Assembly (NCBI GenBank): GCA_938029515.1 | Contig: CALJAQ010000085.1 | Location: 1-11,601, forward strand | Source: an uncultured Nitrososphaerales archaeon | GTDB lineage: Archaea; Thermoproteota; Nitrososphaeria; Nitrososphaerales; JAAOZN01 | Direction of reading: 5' to 3' | DNA: 11,601 nt | Shown: positions 1 through 7,700 of the stretch, piece by piece | Layout of the letters: each line of letters starts with the position of its first letter | Numbering within the stretch: the stretch's first letter is position 1 | Translations under genes and position numbers: made by a program | Notes under the pieces: model-generated | The model's input: only the letters and a program-made list of their open reading frames with translations | What the model was told of the DNA's origin: nothing | The model's database searches: none

Positions 1-132
1 AAGGTCAAGAAGCATCTCAACGCAAAAAGCCTTCAAGAAGCGTTGAAGACCCTAAGCGAAGACCTCAAAGAAGGCAAGATCAGCAGAAGAACCTACCATA
101 GGGCAAAGAAGCTCCTAACTAAGCGCTTTTAG
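1..132 (+). CDS. C-terminal end of an unrecognised lysine-rich protein (partial)
   Basis: The frame is open from the first base to TAG at 130-132 and gives 43 residues, cut off by the window's left edge. The visible tail is highly charged and looks helical, with many Lys, Glu and Leu, a pattern EDLKEGKISRRTYHRAKKLL near the middle, and a basic end (TKRF). Short Leu/Lys/Glu helices containing 'EGKIS..TY' are common at the C-terminus of archaeal coiled-coil and zinc-ribbon proteins, but I cannot assign a family. It converges on the radical SAM gene to its right, whose stop lies 28 bases away. Coding is inferred from the open frame, the composition and the stop position. Confidence 0.5.
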   Translation, partial: KVKKHLNAKSLQEALKTLSEDLKEGKISRRTYHRAKKLLTKRF

Positions 133-151
133 GACAACACCGTGTAGTCCT
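131..151. terminator. Small inverted repeat between convergent genes
   Basis: AGGAC (131-135) pairs perfectly with GTCCT (147-151). Inside it ACA (137-139) can pair with TGT (143-145) around a CCG loop, with one A-A mismatch between the two stems. It lies between the stop of the left-edge gene and the stop of the convergent radical SAM gene, so it could shape 3' ends on either strand. Neither side carries a convincing T-run, so a terminator role is only inferred from position. Confidence 0.25.
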
Positions 152-160
152 CTATAGCTG

Positions 161-1717
161 TCAATTCGCTTTGATGAGTAGAGGTTTTTCCGGATCATAG
201 CCCATCGATTTGCCCCAAGCTCTTAACCTGTCTATAGCTACGTAAAGACTAAATCTTAGTATTGGGTAGAAGACTGCTTTGAAGGCTGGGTGCATACGGA
301 AGAAGTTTATAGAGAGCCTCTGAACTTCAAATAGGCTGTGTCGCCAGCATCTGTAGAGCAGGCAAAACATTGCTTCACTGAAGCCCTTTGGGTTATAGAA
401 TTCTTTCCCCCTTAGCGCGCCGACTGGAACAAAGCTTAATGGTGTGACAACGAAGTGAGCCTTTTCACCTATCATCTTGGGGAGCTTTTCTTCGAGGAAC
501 GCTATGAGTCTAACTGTATCCCATATATCTTCCTCTTCTTCTCCAGGTAGGCCTAATACAAGTGTGTATGCTGGAAACCAATAGTTTTCGTTAAAGGTCT
601 TTGTACCCTGCAGCGCTACTTCCCACCATTCTTCGACTGAGAATGGTTTCGCTTTTTGAGGCATATACTTCTTAAGCAGCCTAATTGAACCAGTCTCTAA
701 GCCTGGCTGTATGCCTACAAATCTATTCGGCCCGCTTCTAAGGATTTCTGATAGCTGCTTTATCATTAGGGGGTCTGCTGCTACTGGCGCTACGCTTCCG
801 TGTGTTGGATTACTATGTGTTATACCTTTGTGGAACATGATCGTTTTAAAGAGGTTGATTAGGCTCTCTCTGTTCGGTGTGAAACTACGTTTATCCTCAA
901 CATCGTAGAGGAAGATGTCGTCGCTCTGAACCCAAGCGTTGCTTAAACCGCTCGCTGTATTTACGTCAAGTTCCCTTTTGACGGTTTCTAGAGGGATGTA
1001 TCTTGCTATGCGAAGGTTTGCTTCACAGAATTGGCAGTTTCGACCACATCCCCGCATAACTTCGACTAAGCCGTGCAGACTGGGTTTCACAATAGGGACT
1101 ACTTCTTCAGGCTTAGGGTAGCTTCTTATCTTAATCAACTCAGGCAAATCATCGTTTTCGATCTGCTCAAAGAGCGTAGGTGCGATGTTATCGACTTCAC
1201 CCATCACAACGTGATCTATCTTAAAGAGCCTAACATCCTCTAACCTATTCTCAAACTGCCAGGCCCCACCTCCGCCTACAACAAGCTTGAACTTAGCCCC
1301 ACGCTGCTCCTTCACGCTTTGAATCTTTTTGACGAGCGTGTAGAAGCTTAGCATCGTGTAGGAGAGGTATGATCCACCCCATGTGAAGAGCTTGCTAACC
1401 GGACCTAAACCTAAAGGATCCATCGTGTTGACACCTACGATCTTCGTCTCAGGTCCTATGAACTCCTCTAAATGATCTGGGTGCGCAACGACTATATCCT
1501 CTTCCGGAAAGCCTTTTAGGAGCGCGGCTTCGAGTTTTCTGAGCCCATATGGGGCTCTTATGGCTAAACCGTTTTGGGAGGGCAGTTTTGGGGCTATAAA
1601 GTTGAAGAGGGCTGGCGGTAATCTGTTTGCTGGTGCGCAGCCTGCAAAGTCTCCTAATGGTATGTGGCGGTATTCGCTTATTAGAGTTCGATCGGTAGTA
1701 AGGACAATCCTAGCCAC
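161..1717 (-). CDS. Radical SAM protein, COG1032-like
   Basis: Predicted 518-residue radical SAM enzyme. The cluster motif CxxxCxxC is at Cys224, Cys228 and Cys231, within 'MRGCGRNCQFC', and would bind a [4Fe-4S] cluster that cleaves S-adenosylmethionine. The roughly 220 residues before it resemble the N-terminal part of archaeal B12-binding radical SAM proteins: 'APYGLRKLEAALL' near 55-67, 'VVAHPDHLEEFIGP' near 76-89, 'VVGGGGAWQ' near 146-154 and 'VMGEVD' near 171-176. I cannot confirm cobalamin binding. The barrel continues with 'GIQPGLETGS' and 'LVLGLPGEEEEDIWD'. The start is GTG, preceded by a GGTG/AAGG purine tract about 10 nt upstream. It lies 13 nt after the neighbouring radical SAM gene on the same strand, so the two are probably co-transcribed. 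The substrate is unknown. Archaeal members of this superfamily include methyltransferases, tRNA-modifying enzymes and lipid-cyclising enzymes. Confidence 0.88.
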   Translation of the reverse strand: MARIVLTTDRTLISEYRHIPLGDFAGCAPANRLPPALFNFIAPKLPSQNGLAIRAPYGLRKLEAALLKGFPEEDIVVAHPDHLEEFIGPETKIVGVNTMDPLGLGPVSKLFTWGGSYLSYTMLSFYTLVKKIQSVKEQRGAKFKLVVGGGGAWQFENRLEDVRLFKIDHVVMGEVDNIAPTLFEQIENDDLPELIKIRSYPKPEEVVPIVKPSLHGLVEVMRGCGRNCQFCEANLRIARYIPLETVKRELDVNTASGLSNAWVQSDDIFLYDVEDKRSFTPNRESLINLFKTIMFHKGITHSNPTHGSVAPVAADPLMIKQLSEILRSGPNRFVGIQPGLETGSIRLLKKYMPQKAKPFSVEEWWEVALQGTKTFNENYWFPAYTLVLGLPGEEEEDIWDTVRLIAFLEEKLPKMIGEKAHFVVTPLSFVPVGALRGKEFYNPKGFSEAMFCLLYRCWRHSLFEVQRLSINFFRMHPAFKAVFYPILRFSLYVAIDRLRAWGKSMGYDPEKPLLIKAN

Positions 1718-1730
1718 CTTCCTTCACCTT

Positions 1731-3224
1731 TTAGCGTTGAAGGCGGCTACTTGCCTTGCTATGTTTAGAAACTCTTATATGGTCTAAGCGTAGTGTAGGG
1801 ATGATGTAGTTTCTTAACAATACACCCAATATTGTAGGTAGCAACCTAATGTGCTTTAATACATAGCGCGGTCTGAGGTAGAAGTGTCTGTAAGCGTAGT
1901 TCAGCATCTTTTTAACCTGATTAGCTGTATATCCGAAGGCTTCATATTTTATTACAGGCTCCAATGTAGTATATTTATCCCAGTCCTCTGTTAGGAGAAG
2001 TCCTTTGCTCTTTAACTCATAGTATACGGGAGTCCCTGGGTAGGGTGTTAAGACGCAGAACTGTGCGTATTCCGTGTTTATTTCAGAGGCAAACTTGATT
2101 GTCTGCTTCATCTCATCAAGCGTTTCAGTAGGGTAACCTAGTATGAAGGATCCGAAAGGCTTTATACCCTCTTCACGCGTTACTCTGAAAGCCTCCCGAA
2201 TCTGCTCCAACCTAATCTTCTTTTTCATGAGATCCAAGATGCGTTGTGAACCAGATTCTACTCCGAAATAAAGCGTCTTCAGACCTGCGGAGAAGAGCGA
2301 TCTTAGAAGGTCTCTTGAGATAGTATTTACCCTTGACGATGCGTGCCACTCTACATCTAGCCGTAGGTTCTTAAGCTTCTGCGCGAATTCGAATGCACGC
2401 CTCTGGTTGAGTGTGAATATATCGTCTATGATCTCGATGTGCCTTAAGCGATATTTATAGTGTAGCTCCTGTATCTCAAGAAGAACGTTGTCAACACTTC
2501 TAGCCCTAAACTTTAGCCCACCTATCCTTGAAGACGAGCAGTATGTGCAGCCGTAGGGGCAGCCTCTACTAGTTATTATAGCACCTATTGAAGCATCCTT
2601 ACCTAGAACCTTATAGTGCTCAAACGGGACGAGGTCTCTAGCTGGAAGTGGAATAACATCAAGGTTATCGATGAATGCTCTAGGCGGGGTGTATCTGATT
2701 AGCTTGGGGTTTGAAGGGTCGCGATAGGCTATCCCATTCACTTTAGATACTCGCTCAGCAAACTCTTTTGCAGCCGAGTCTCTTTTCTCACCCCATTGGA
2801 AACCTTTCAGGGTTCTGGTGAGCTCGAGAAGTGTCTGCTCACCCTCTCCTATTACAACAATATCTAAAGCTTCACAGCTCTGAAGAGTCTCTTCAGGCAT
2901 AAAGGTGGAGTGCACACCGCCTACCACAGTGACCACTCCTCGATCCTTATCTCTTACAGAGCTTATGACCTTTAACGCATTCTTAACTGTAGGCGTAGTC
3001 GCGGTAACCCCAACTATACTAGGATGCCTACTGCAAACTTCTTTCGCAGCCTCTTCTACATCTAACTCAAGAAGGTCAGCATCTATAATCTCGACCCCCT
3101 CCCCTGCTTCCCTCAAAACCGCTGCTAAATACATAAGCCCCATGGGCGGAGCCTTTATACCTAATGCTCGCCCTATATCATTCCTTTGAGGCGGGTTTAC
3201 AAGAATTACAGTAATGTAAACCAC
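1731..3224 (-). CDS. B12-binding domain radical SAM protein
   Basis: Predicted 497-residue protein of the cobalamin-binding ('class B') radical SAM type. Residues about 5-140 form a Rossmann-like B12-binding domain: 'ILVNPPQRN' at the start, 'APPMGLMYLAAVLREAG', 'VVGGVHSTFMPEE' and 'DIVVIGEGEQTLLEL'. The radical SAM barrel follows, with Cys222, Cys226 and Cys229 in 'SRGCPYGCTYC', then 'FGVESGSQRIL' and 'FILGYPTETLDEM'. The C-terminal 'FYLRPRYVLKHIR' region is of the kind that follows the barrel in BchE-like members. Such enzymes often methylate or make C-C bonds at unactivated carbons; the substrate here is unknown. The start taken is GTG at 3224-3222, within 'GAGGTGG', so no separate Shine-Dalgarno site is clear. 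A TATA-like box about 25-30 nt upstream suggests a nearly leaderless transcript. It is the first gene of a two-gene minus-strand unit. Confidence 0.88.
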   Translation of the reverse strand: MVYITVILVNPPQRNDIGRALGIKAPPMGLMYLAAVLREAGEGVEIIDADLLELDVEEAAKEVCSRHPSIVGVTATTPTVKNALKVISSVRDKDRGVVTVVGGVHSTFMPEETLQSCEALDIVVIGEGEQTLLELTRTLKGFQWGEKRDSAAKEFAERVSKVNGIAYRDPSNPKLIRYTPPRAFIDNLDVIPLPARDLVPFEHYKVLGKDASIGAIITSRGCPYGCTYCSSSRIGGLKFRARSVDNVLLEIQELHYKYRLRHIEIIDDIFTLNQRRAFEFAQKLKNLRLDVEWHASSRVNTISRDLLRSLFSAGLKTLYFGVESGSQRILDLMKKKIRLEQIREAFRVTREEGIKPFGSFILGYPTETLDEMKQTIKFASEINTEYAQFCVLTPYPGTPVYYELKSKGLLLTEDWDKYTTLEPVIKYEAFGYTANQVKKMLNYAYRHFYLRPRYVLKHIRLLPTILGVLLRNYIIPTLRLDHIRVSKHSKASSRLQR

Positions 3225-3251
3225 CTCATTAATAAAGGAGAAAGCAGCGCC

Positions 3252-3260
3252 TATTAAAAA
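3252..3260 (-). promoter_or_regulatory. TATA-like box for the radical SAM pair
   Basis: On the minus strand this reads TTTTTAATA. Its centre is about 32 nt upstream of the GTG at 3224, so the archaeal TATA-to-start distance of about 26 nt puts transcription onset near 3230 and leaves only a few leader bases. This is inferred from sequence and spacing only. Confidence 0.4.
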
Positions 3261-3298
3261 CTTTTTCCACCGAGGCGGTTACAAGATTATTATTTTAA

Positions 3299-3333
3299 AA
3301 AAGTTTTCATAAATAAAGATGAGTTGCTGCTCA
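3299..3333 (-). terminator. Weak hairpin followed by T-rich tract (minus strand)
   Basis: On the minus strand TGAG (3333-3330) and CTCA (3323-3320) can form a 4-bp stem around a 6-nt loop. It is followed by TTTATTTATG and then a TTTTTT run down to about 3299. T-rich tracts terminate transcription in archaea, so this could end a transcript covering the small frame at 3540-3331. The stem is short and the region is AT-rich anyway, so support is weak. Confidence 0.25.
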
Positions 3334-3540
3334 CAAAAGTTCTAAACATTTACCCGTTAAGTCCAAATTTAAGAAGGCTGCATTCGCAAAAGCGGTGTAA
3401 ACAAAACCACTAAGATGGTTAAAGACGATTGTGTTAATCTCGCCTCCGCTGTATTTGATGAGTTTTCCATTGCCGTTGAGGATGTTACATAGGGTGTCAA
3501 TAAAGAACGTTATCCTGACAATTACCGTAGATCTCAGCAT
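3331..3540 (-). CDS. Doubtful small hypothetical protein (69 aa)
   Basis: An ATG-initiated frame of 69 codons fills the middle of the 415-base space between the radical SAM pair and queT. I do not recognise the product. It has no clear signal peptide, though 'STVIVRITFFIDTL' near the N-terminus is hydrophobic and 'GKLIKYSGGEINTIVFNHLSGF' looks like plausible beta-rich protein. Base composition is more AT-rich than the flanking genes. The only purine tract before the ATG (AAAGG, about 1-2 nt away) is too close for a normal Shine-Dalgarno site. A TTTAAA at 3560-3565 lies about 20-25 nt upstream, which would suit leaderless expression. It may be a small gene, the remnant of a longer one, or chance. 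Confidence 0.3.
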   Translation of the reverse strand: MLRSTVIVRITFFIDTLCNILNGNGKLIKYSGGEINTIVFNHLSGFVYTAFANAAFLNLDLTGKCLELL

Positions 3541-3543
3541 ACC

Positions 3544-3550
3544 TTTATTA
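3544..3550 (+). promoter_or_regulatory. TATA-like box for the queT transcript
   Basis: TTTATTA lies about 26 nt before position 3573, immediately 5' of a strong hairpin that begins at 3575. This would put the transcription start at the foot of the hairpin and give a leader of about 65-70 nt before the queT Shine-Dalgarno region. Assignment rests on sequence and spacing only. Confidence 0.4.
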
Positions 3551-3574
3551 GATGCTTCCTTTAAACCCTTATGC

Positions 3575-3639
3575 TAGGCGGGTGAGTGGGGGCACCTCCA
3601 CCCGTTCCGCCTAATAAACCCCGGGTTAAGGAGGTGGGT
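3575..3639 (+). promoter_or_regulatory. Structured queT leader, candidate translational riboswitch
   Basis: TAGGCGG (3575-3581) pairs perfectly with CCGCCTA (3607-3613). Inside it, 3586-3591 pairs with 3596-3601 (one G-U) around a GCAC loop, with G-C and wobble pairs and one A-C mismatch between the two stems, giving a nearly continuous hairpin. Its 3' arm contains CACCTCC (3593-3599), the exact complement of the downstream GGAGGTG (3630-3636) that serves as Shine-Dalgarno site. The hairpin and the anti-SD pairing are therefore mutually exclusive, or the CACC part could form a loop contact with the SD. A short second repeat, AACC (3617-3620) with GGTT (3624-3627), sits between them. Bacterial queT genes (COG4708) are often controlled by preQ1 riboswitches, but this leader does not resemble the classes I know. 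A queuosine-precursor sensor is inferred only. Confidence 0.45.
3630..3636 (+). promoter_or_regulatory. queT Shine-Dalgarno site (GGAGGTG)
   Basis: GGAGGTG matches the archaeal 16S 3' end (CACCTCC) fully. It lies 3 nt before GTG 3640, rather close, and before the reading frame's first conserved residues. The same seven bases are complementary to 3593-3599 in the leader, so access to it could be gated by RNA folding. Confidence 0.6.
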
Positions 3640-4133
3640 GTGTTAAAAGTAGGAGTGTTGCAGAAGCTTCGCTCTTCGCTTCTCTCTATGCTATTGGTGT
3701 TCTTGCGCTTCTGCCTATAAGCTTCGGTGTATTTCAAGTTAGGGTTGCTGATGCTCTTATCCCACTCTCTATTCTTAGGGGTTGGCCTGTGGTTTTAGGT
3801 GTGGCGTCGGGGAACTTGGTGGCGAACGCCTTGGGTAGCCCATTCGGTGCGGTAGATATTGCAGGCGGGACTGCTGCTAATCTCGTCGCATCTTACCTCG
3901 CTATGTGGGTTGCTCGGCTTCGATTCAGAGGCTCTTGGCTGCTCGGATGCACCTCTGCTAACATTGTGGTAAGCTTTATAGTAGGTGGGTATATAACTTT
4001 GCTCACCCAGATTCCTTTGAGTTCACCTTTGTGGGAGCTGCCTATCATAGGTGTGTTAATAGGTTCTACAGTTTCAATCAACTTTATAGGTTATCTTCTG
4101 GTGAAGGCGCTTAGGTTGCGGATGGTTAAGTAG
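3640..4133 (+). CDS. queT: QueT-family membrane transporter, start unresolved (possible frameshift)
   Basis: Small integral membrane protein resembling QueT, the presumed substrate-binding component for queuosine precursors; in archaea it may bring in bases for archaeosine (7-deazaguanine) modification of tRNA. The N-terminal signature 'LYAIGVLALLPISFGVFQVRVADAL' type segment (3684-3758) is clear, then 'NALGSPFGAVDIAGGT' and about five hydrophobic helices, ending 'LLVKALRLRMVK'. The full frame gives about 163 residues, normal for the family. Oddity: that frame opens after TAA at 3627-3629 but has no ATG, GTG or TTG until GTG at 3789, which would remove the conserved first third. GTG at 3640, just after GGAGGTG (3630-3636), lies in the other frame and joins the conserved frame only if one A is added at AAAA (3645-3648). 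Missing base, ribosomal slippage or a non-standard start are all possible. It ends 2 nt before the kinase gene. Confidence 0.8.
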
Positions 4134-4135
4134 AT

Positions 4136-4705
4136 ATGGTTAGTGGTATCATAGCGGTTGTAGGCACACCTGGTACAGGCAAGAAGACCGTTTCAAGCCT
4201 TCTATCTTCACATCTACAGATAGAGTATTTGGATGTTAATGAATTCTCGATTCAAAGGGGTGCTGTGATAGGTAAATATGGTGAAGAGTATGTGGTTTCA
4301 ACCAGCAAGCTGAGAAGGTTTCTGCTACCTATAACTAAAGGCAAACCTATTGTATTGAGTAGCCACCTTCTCCCATCTGTCTTAAAGAGGGGTGAGGTTG
4401 AGTTGGCTATACTCTTAAGGTGTGCACCTAACGTGCTTGAAAAGAGGTTGTCCGCTAGAGGGTACAGCCAAGATAAGGTTAGAGAGAATGTGGCTGCCGA
4501 GATTCTGGGTGTAGTGGCGGCTGAAGCGCTTAAGGCGTTTGGTGTGGAGAAGGTCAGCGAGCATGACACAACGAATAAGAGTGTTGCGGATACGGTTGAA
4601 GAAGTCTTGGCTGTGGTTTTAAGTAAGGCTCCCTTGAAGGCTCCTAGTATAGATTGGCTCGCTGAGGTTGCTGAAAAAGCTCTTCTCCAGAAGTATTTTC
4701 CGTGA
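4136..4705 (+). CDS. AK6/Fap7-like adenylate kinase (P-loop NTPase)
   Basis: A 189-residue P-loop protein of the archaeal adenylate kinase AK6/Fap7 group, which combines nucleotide phosphotransfer with a role in maturing the small ribosomal subunit. Walker A is GTPGTGKKT at residues 10-18. The LID-like stretch 'LSARGYSQDKVRENVAAEI' at 105-123 carries the conserved Arg, Tyr, Lys and Glu-Asn pattern of the family. The position of the usual Walker B-like DxH motif reads Ser75-Ser76-His77: the His is present, the acidic residue is not. The C-terminus (about 165-189) is a short helical extension. The start is ATG two bases after the queT stop, so the two are likely co-transcribed. Its stop is one base from the stop of the convergent ileS. 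Family assignment is firm; catalytic competence is open because of the missing Asp. Confidence 0.85.
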   Translation: MVSGIIAVVGTPGTGKKTVSSLLSSHLQIEYLDVNEFSIQRGAVIGKYGEEYVVSTSKLRRFLLPITKGKPIVLSSHLLPSVLKRGEVELAILLRCAPNVLEKRLSARGYSQDKVRENVAAEILGVVAAEALKAFGVEKVSEHDTTNKSVADTVEEVLAVVLSKAPLKAPSIDWLAEVAEKALLQKYFP

Positions 4706-4706
4706 C

Positions 4707-7700
4707 TCACTCTAACGCTATCTTTATCGGCGCCCCATCAACGTCGGTTTCAACCCATCGGAGCCTTGAATCGGTTTCTTTTATTATTTCTGCTCTTTTG
4801 ACTCTGACTAGGTACGCTAACCTATCAAGCAGTGGTGTAAGCGCATCTACCCACTCGTCGCTTAACCCATAGATCTTCGCTGAAGTCAACATTTCAGTAG
4901 GGTTGTAGCCCAGCTCCTTCCGCAGCGCTTGTATCCTCCGCGCGATATCTCTGAGCATACCTTCAGCCATCAGATCTTTATCTCTCTCGACAGTAAGGAA
5001 GACCATAACTTCGTCTTTTGAAGCGTAGGTGTAGCCTTGCTTAGGCTTCGCCTCTATCGCCACCATCTCCTTTTCGACTCTGTGTCTTACACCACTTACC
5101 TCCACTTCTATATACCCTTTAGATTTGATCTCGTTAAGGAGGAGTGAAGCCGGTTTATCAGCTAAGGCCTTCGCCACTAAAGGCGTTTTCTCTCTAAAAT
5201 TCTTCCGCAAAAGATCTATTCTAGGCTTAACCTCATATATTAGAGGGGCTTCCGCATCGTCTTCTCTTAACTCAACCTCCTTCACATTTACCATCTCCAA
5301 AAACGTGGTTCGATGCTTCTTCACAGCCTTAGCTGAGGTGCCGCGTGCGAAGATTAGAGCCTTCTTCAGAGGCCAGCGCCGCTTTATCTTCGCCGCCATC
5401 CTTGCGCTGTTAGCTAGGGAGACGAGTGTTCTCAGGGCGTCATACTCCTCCTCCAACTCTTCGTTCTCTAATTCTTCATCCACCTTGGGCCAGGACTCTA
5501 GCAGGATCGATTTAAGCTGACCCATCTTCGCTTTAAGGTAGAGGTATTCTGTGACATATGGGCAGACGGGATGTAGAAGTATGTCGAGTGTTGTTAAAGC
5601 CTCTCTCAGTACAGCGTATACAGCGAATCTAGCATTCAGCGTCTCTGGGCTATCGTCCCATATCACTGTTCTCGTCATCGGTATGTATGTCTGGCTTAGA
5701 TCATCTATTAGAAAAACCTCTACCGCTCTTAACCCCTCGTGGTAGCGCCCCCTCTCATACGCTTCTGACACCACCTTCTTAAGCTTCTGCAGCTTCGAGA
5801 GGAGCCAAAGGTCAGGTGGCTTCAGCAGCCCTTTAGCTCTAACCCAAGATAGGCTGTGTGATGCTGGATTATAGGAGTCGTAGCTGCTGTTCTGATGGTA
5901 GTAGATATGCAGGTGATAGAGTGTGTTTATAACTTGGTAAGGTCTCTTTTTAAGCTCCTCTGCTGAGAAGTTTATGCTGTCGATAGGTGAAGCCTTCCAC
6001 ATAAGGTAGAAGCGTAGAGCATCTACAGGGTAGTTGGTTAGAGCATCAGAAGCCTCTACTATGTTCCCAAGGCTCTTGCTCATCTTATTCCCTTTTTCGT
6101 CGAGGACATGCCCTTGAAAGAGGAAAGCCTTATAAGGCGCTTCTGGAGCGCCCTTCAATATAACATTCTCGATTAAAAGGGTGTAGGCCCACCCCCTAGT
6201 CTGATCTATACCCTCAGTCAAAAAATCTACAGGGACAAGTTCAGCGTATTCATCACCTAGGGAAGCGTAAGGCGCTGCACCGCTATTATGCCACGTATCT
6301 AAGACGAAGGGTTCACGCTCACACCTCCCTCCACACTTTGGGCAGCGGGTAATCACGCGGTCTATCCAAGGTCTATGTAGCTCAAAGTCCGGCCTATCTG
6401 GTAGCTCAATCGCATTCTCTAAAATCGCCTTTCTACTGAAGTAGCCCTGTTTATGGCCGCAGCTTCTGCAGACCCAGATAGGTAGAGGGGTGCCCCACAC
6501 CCTCTCCCGTGATATGCACCAAGGAACCTTCTCCTTTATTATCTCAAGGAATCTATTTCTAGGAGGCTCATAGAAGTATTCTACCTTGGATGCAGCATCA
6601 TAAGCCAAGTCGCCTAGCTTATCTACCCAGTAAAAATACTCTCTCCTAGCAAGCCAGACGATCTTGTGGTGTGAGCGCCAACAGAGAGGGTAGCTGTGTT
6701 TAACTGTTCCAAGCTTAAGTAAAGCTCCTTTCTCACGTAAAAGCTCACAAACCTTAACATCTGCATCTCTCACAAACATACCAGCGAAGACCCCTGCCTC
6801 TTCAGTAAACCTAGCTTGATCATCTATAGGGTTGAATATGGGTTGGCCACGCTTCACAGCGGTTTCAAAGTCCTCCTGACCATTAGCTGGAGACATATGA
6901 ACCAAGCCTGAGCCTGTTGTTGTGTCAACAAACTCTTCGGCAACAACAACATGCGCCTTTGGGTTCTGATCCAGTTCAAGCTGAGCTGGTATAAGATCTT
7001 GTAAGGGGTGTATGTAGCGTAAGCCTTCAAGTTCATAACCCTTCTTCACACCTTGCACCTGATAGTCTTTTACACCAAGCTCCCTCATCAACTCATCTAA
7101 CCTATCCCTTCCAACTATCCAACGCTCCCCTTCAACTGAAACAAGGCAGTATTCAGCCTCAGGCTTAACCCCAACCATAACATCAGTAACAACCGTGAAG
7201 GGCATCGTTGTCCATAGTATTAGATAGGCATCTAATTCACGCACCCTCACCTTATAATAGAGCGATAAATCCTCAACCACATCATAGCTCTGACTCACCT
7301 CAGCGTGGCTCAGCGAGGTCTGGCACCCTGGGCAGAACGCTACTACTCTGAACCCCTCTCCGAGCAGCCCACGCTTGAACGCTTCTTCAAGATAACGCCA
7401 CTCTCTCTCAATATACTCATCTTTATATGTCCAATAGGCCGCATCATAATCCATAGAAAGGCCTAGAAGCCTATCTGCTTCACGCCACTTCAAATAGTAG
7501 TGGTGTATCACCCTCTTACACGCTTCGACGAGCTTCTCCTCTCCTACAGCCTTAAGATTATCAGATTTGCTGCCCGTCAACCCAAGTTCCTTCTCAGCCT
7601 GCAGCTCAACAGGAAGCCCCTGTGTATCCCAACCAGCTCTAAATACCACATCAAACCATCTAAGCGTCATAAACCTGAACCAGAGGTCTTTTATGACCCT

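Noticed and set aside
3571..3645. tRNA or tRNA-like gene in the GC-rich hairpin region upstream of queT
   Set aside because: There is one long hairpin and a short repeat, with no cloverleaf, no anticodon arm and no GTTC-type T-loop in the right place; a leader RNA explains it better.
4252..4710. 152-codon minus-strand frame over the kinase gene
   Set aside because: It overlaps the whole P-loop kinase body in antisense and has Ser/Thr/Ala-rich shadow composition.
5125..5520. Open frame of 131 codons on the plus strand inside ileS
   Set aside because: It is antisense to a well-conserved part of isoleucyl-tRNA synthetase, and its serine-rich product matches nothing; it is a reading-frame shadow.
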